Below, in pieces: positions 62,336-64,000 of a stretch of DNA of 64,000 bases. The notes below the pieces were generated by a model, which saw only the letters and a program-made list of their open reading frames with translations, was not told the origin of the DNA and searched no databases. How positions within the stretch are numbered: position 1 is the first letter of the stretch; each line of letters starts with the position of its first letter. Source of the stretch: Wenxinia saemankumensis (lineage in GTDB: Bacteria; Pseudomonadota; Alphaproteobacteria; Rhodobacterales; Rhodobacteraceae); the NCBI RefSeq assembly GCF_900141735.1, contig NZ_FQYO01000007.1, positions 1 to 64,000 on the forward strand. The letters are read 5' to 3'. The position numbers and the translations under genes were made by a program.

Positions 62336-62433
62336 TCCATCCTCCCGGGGGCGCGATGTGGGGCATGGCGCGCGTCCGCGCAAGCGGACAACGTGCCCGG
62401 CCGGCGCCCGTCGCGCCGACCGGGCCGGTCGCC

Positions 62434-64000
62434 TCAGAAGTCGATCCGGAACAGGCCGACCCCCTGCCGGGGCAGGGTCGTCGTCAGGCGCAGCGTGCCG
62501 TCCGCCGCGTCCATCGACCGCTCCTCGATGCAGGGCAGTCGCGAGGCGGCCTCCAGCTCGGCGATCTGGGCGGGGGAGGGATCCTGCGGCGATCCCATCG
62601 CCTGCCACGCGCCGAAGGAATTGCCGTGATCGGCATCCATCCGGAACTCGCTGACGGTGAGCGCGCCGTCCGGCAGGCCGGTGACGGTCAGCTCGATAGC
62701 AGCCGCGTGGTCGGGCGTCACCACGTTGTCGTCGTGGTAGTTCCAGACCAGTACGCTGATCCCGCCCGCATCGCGGGTGGCCACGCAATTGACGTCCGGC
62801 GCCTGCCGCACCCCCTGATCGAGGATCCGGTCGAGGGGGAGGGCGCCGTCGCTCGTCGCCTCGATCCACTCGCCGTCCAGCTTTCCCAGCAGGCGGAAGG
62901 CGTTCAGCACCGCCTTGCCGACGCCGTTGGTCGCGAGGTCGCGGAAGCCGTCGTACCAGGGCTGGCCGTCGAACATGAAGGCCCAGGTCACCGCGCCCTC
63001 GATATGGATGCCGGCATTGCGCGACAGCTCGTAGGTGCGGACCATGTTCTCGACCACGTAGGAGCCGTAGAGCGGGCCGTTGCGATAGGCGTTCTGCGGA
63101 TGGACGCGGGCCGAGCAGGCGGCGCAGCCCTCGGGATCGCTCTCGCCGATGATGACGGGCAGGTGAGTCAGCGACGGGTATTCGGCGATGATCTCGAGAT
63201 TGCCCCTGATGTCGAGCAGGTGCTTGGCCAGCCCCATGCAGACCTCGCCGTTCTTCAGCTTGGGCTGACCCTTGGCGTGGAAGGCGATGAAGTCGATCGG
63301 CAGTTCGTGCTCGACCACGTAGTCGAGCACGCCGCGCAGGAAGGTCTGCGCCTTGGGGTTGTCATGCGCACCGCAGGTATGGGGGCCGCCGACCCGCCCC
63401 TCGGGGAGGACGGCCTTCACCGCGCGGACGGTCGCCGCGAACATCTCGCAGTATTGCGGGATCGAGCCGGTCCAGTAGTGGCCGTCGGGCTCGTTCCAGC
63501 ATTCCCAGGGCCAGGTCGCCACGGTCTCGCGGCCGTAGCGCTCCACCAGGTGCTCGGCCCAGGCCTTCACCAGGTCGTGCCATTTGCGCAGGTCGTTCGG
63601 CGGGGCGGCCCAGCCGGTCATGATGGTGGAATAGGTGTCGTCCAGCGACCAGCTGTGGCGGTAGGGGCCGGGATCGTCGGACAGCGCCTCGGGGGTGAAG
63701 CCGACCTGCACGAAGGGCACCGTCCCCGTCTGCACGTAGGCGTCGAAGATGCGGTCCATGATCGTCCAGTCGTAGACCGGATTGCCGTCCGCATCCTCGG
63801 TATAGGCATTGGTCGAGCCCCATTTCAGCGCCGCCTCGCCGTCGCCGGAGGTCAGCAGGTTGTGGGTGCGGATATGCGGCGGCGTGCCGGAGGCGGCGGC
63901 GAGGTCGCCCAGCAGTTTCACGCCGTCCTTGGTATAGGTGTAGTTCGGCTCGTCGTAGCCGAACCAGTTCCACATCGGGTGGTAGGCCCCCGTGCTGCGG
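62434..64000 (-). CDS. GH39 beta-xylosidase-type glycoside hydrolase (N-terminus beyond window)
   Basis: At least 522 residues of a GH39-like enzyme, open to the window edge; the frame enters as RSTGAYHPMWNWFGYDEPNY, so the true start is upstream of position 64000 on this strand. The catalytic acid/base Glu is in WPWECWNEPDGHYWTG and the nucleophile Glu in LPVIIGESDPEGC. The FVQVGFTPEALS and DFIAFHAKG segments also match. The C-terminal part forms the beta-sandwich (ISVLVWNYHDDNVV). It probably releases xylose, which the adjacent sugar-acid genes could oxidise. No signal peptide can be judged. Confidence 0.88.
   Translation of the reverse strand, partial: RSTGAYHPMWNWFGYDEPNYTYTKDGVKLLGDLAAASGTPPHIRTHNLLTSGDGEAALKWGSTNAYTEDADGNPVYDWTIMDRIFDAYVQTGTVPFVQVGFTPEALSDDPGPYRHSWSLDDTYSTIMTGWAAPPNDLRKWHDLVKAWAEHLVERYGRETVATWPWECWNEPDGHYWTGSIPQYCEMFAATVRAVKAVLPEGRVGGPHTCGAHDNPKAQTFLRGVLDYVVEHELPIDFIAFHAKGQPKLKNGEVCMGLAKHLLDIRGNLEIIAEYPSLTHLPVIIGESDPEGCAACSARVHPQNAYRNGPLYGSYVVENMVRTYELSRNAGIHIEGAVTWAFMFDGQPWYDGFRDLATNGVGKAVLNAFRLLGKLDGEWIEATSDGALPLDRILDQGVRQAPDVNCVATRDAGGISVLVWNYHDDNVVTPDHAAAIELTVTGLPDGALTVSEFRMDADHGNSFGAWQAMGSPQDPSPAQIAELEAASRLPCIEERSMDAADGTLRLTTTLPRQGVGLFRIDF

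Overview
The window reads as chromosome of a GC-rich alphaproteobacterium, most likely a Rhodobacterales (Roseobacter/Paracoccaceae-type) species. Reasons: a 5S rRNA followed directly by tRNA-fMet, very high G+C in every core gene, an NDUFS4-like complex I accessory protein, and locus types familiar from that order (feruloyl-CoA synthase plus crotonase plus MarR; MlrC-type M81 protein; SIS/ROK/NagA/GH20 amino-sugar operon). The taxonomic call is inference from gene content, not from a database match.

Layout. 1-240: end of an rRNA operon (5S 3' end, tRNA-fMet, terminator). 287-592: remnant of an IS3-family orfA. 650-3796: a small hydroxycinnamate (ferulate-type) locus with a frameshifted MarR gene, a crotonase and a feruloyl-CoA synthase. 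3793-21856: a large bidirectional amino-sugar regulon. The minus arm (10978 down to 3793) is six overlapping genes: an RpiR/DeoR hybrid regulator, AgaS-type SIS protein, ROK kinase, NagA deacetylase, GH20 hexosaminidase and an M81 protein. The plus arm is CutC, Gfo/Idh oxidoreductase, two permeases, solute-binding protein, ABC ATPase, NagB, GatZ/KbaZ-like protein and a GH3 glycosidase. Together they would import an amino-sugar oligomer or glycoside, trim it, phosphorylate, deacetylate and deaminate it.

22198-39950: an integrated mobile element of about 17.7 kb, bounded by a 14-bp direct repeat equal to the 3' end of tRNA-Ala(CGC). It carries a P4-type integrase, AlpA-like regulator, primase-polymerase, RepA-type helicase, an iteron-like repeat array, a DUF5681 (terminase-small-like) gene and two large proteins resembling podovirus internal-virion/ejection proteins, but no capsid, portal or large terminase gene. 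Behind these is cargo of mixed base composition: WYL-like protein, lipoprotein, a broken phage/plasmid gene, YHYH/peptidoglycan-binding protein, XRE repressor with a divergent operator, RTX protein, small outer-membrane-like protein and a Fic toxin-antitoxin pair. It looks like either a phage satellite or a strongly reduced prophage and is the most interesting part of the window.

40013-64000: core chromosome. It contains small envelope and stress genes (rhodanese, universal stress protein, DUF3175), uvrB, sodC, a SulP anion transporter, an NDUFS4-like gene with a duplicated 3' end, a chemoreceptor paired with a secreted PDC-like protein, tRNA-Arg, a histidine-kinase-like protein with a degenerate ATPase domain, an EamA transporter, a BLUF photoreceptor, purU and an Fsr-type MFS exporter. 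At the right end is a sugar-acid locus (lactonase-like amidohydrolase, IlvD-type dehydratase, DHDPS-family enzyme, Gfo/Idh dehydrogenase, FCD-GntR regulator) next to a GH39 beta-xylosidase that runs off the window. This locus fits a non-phosphorylating pentose or aldonate pathway.
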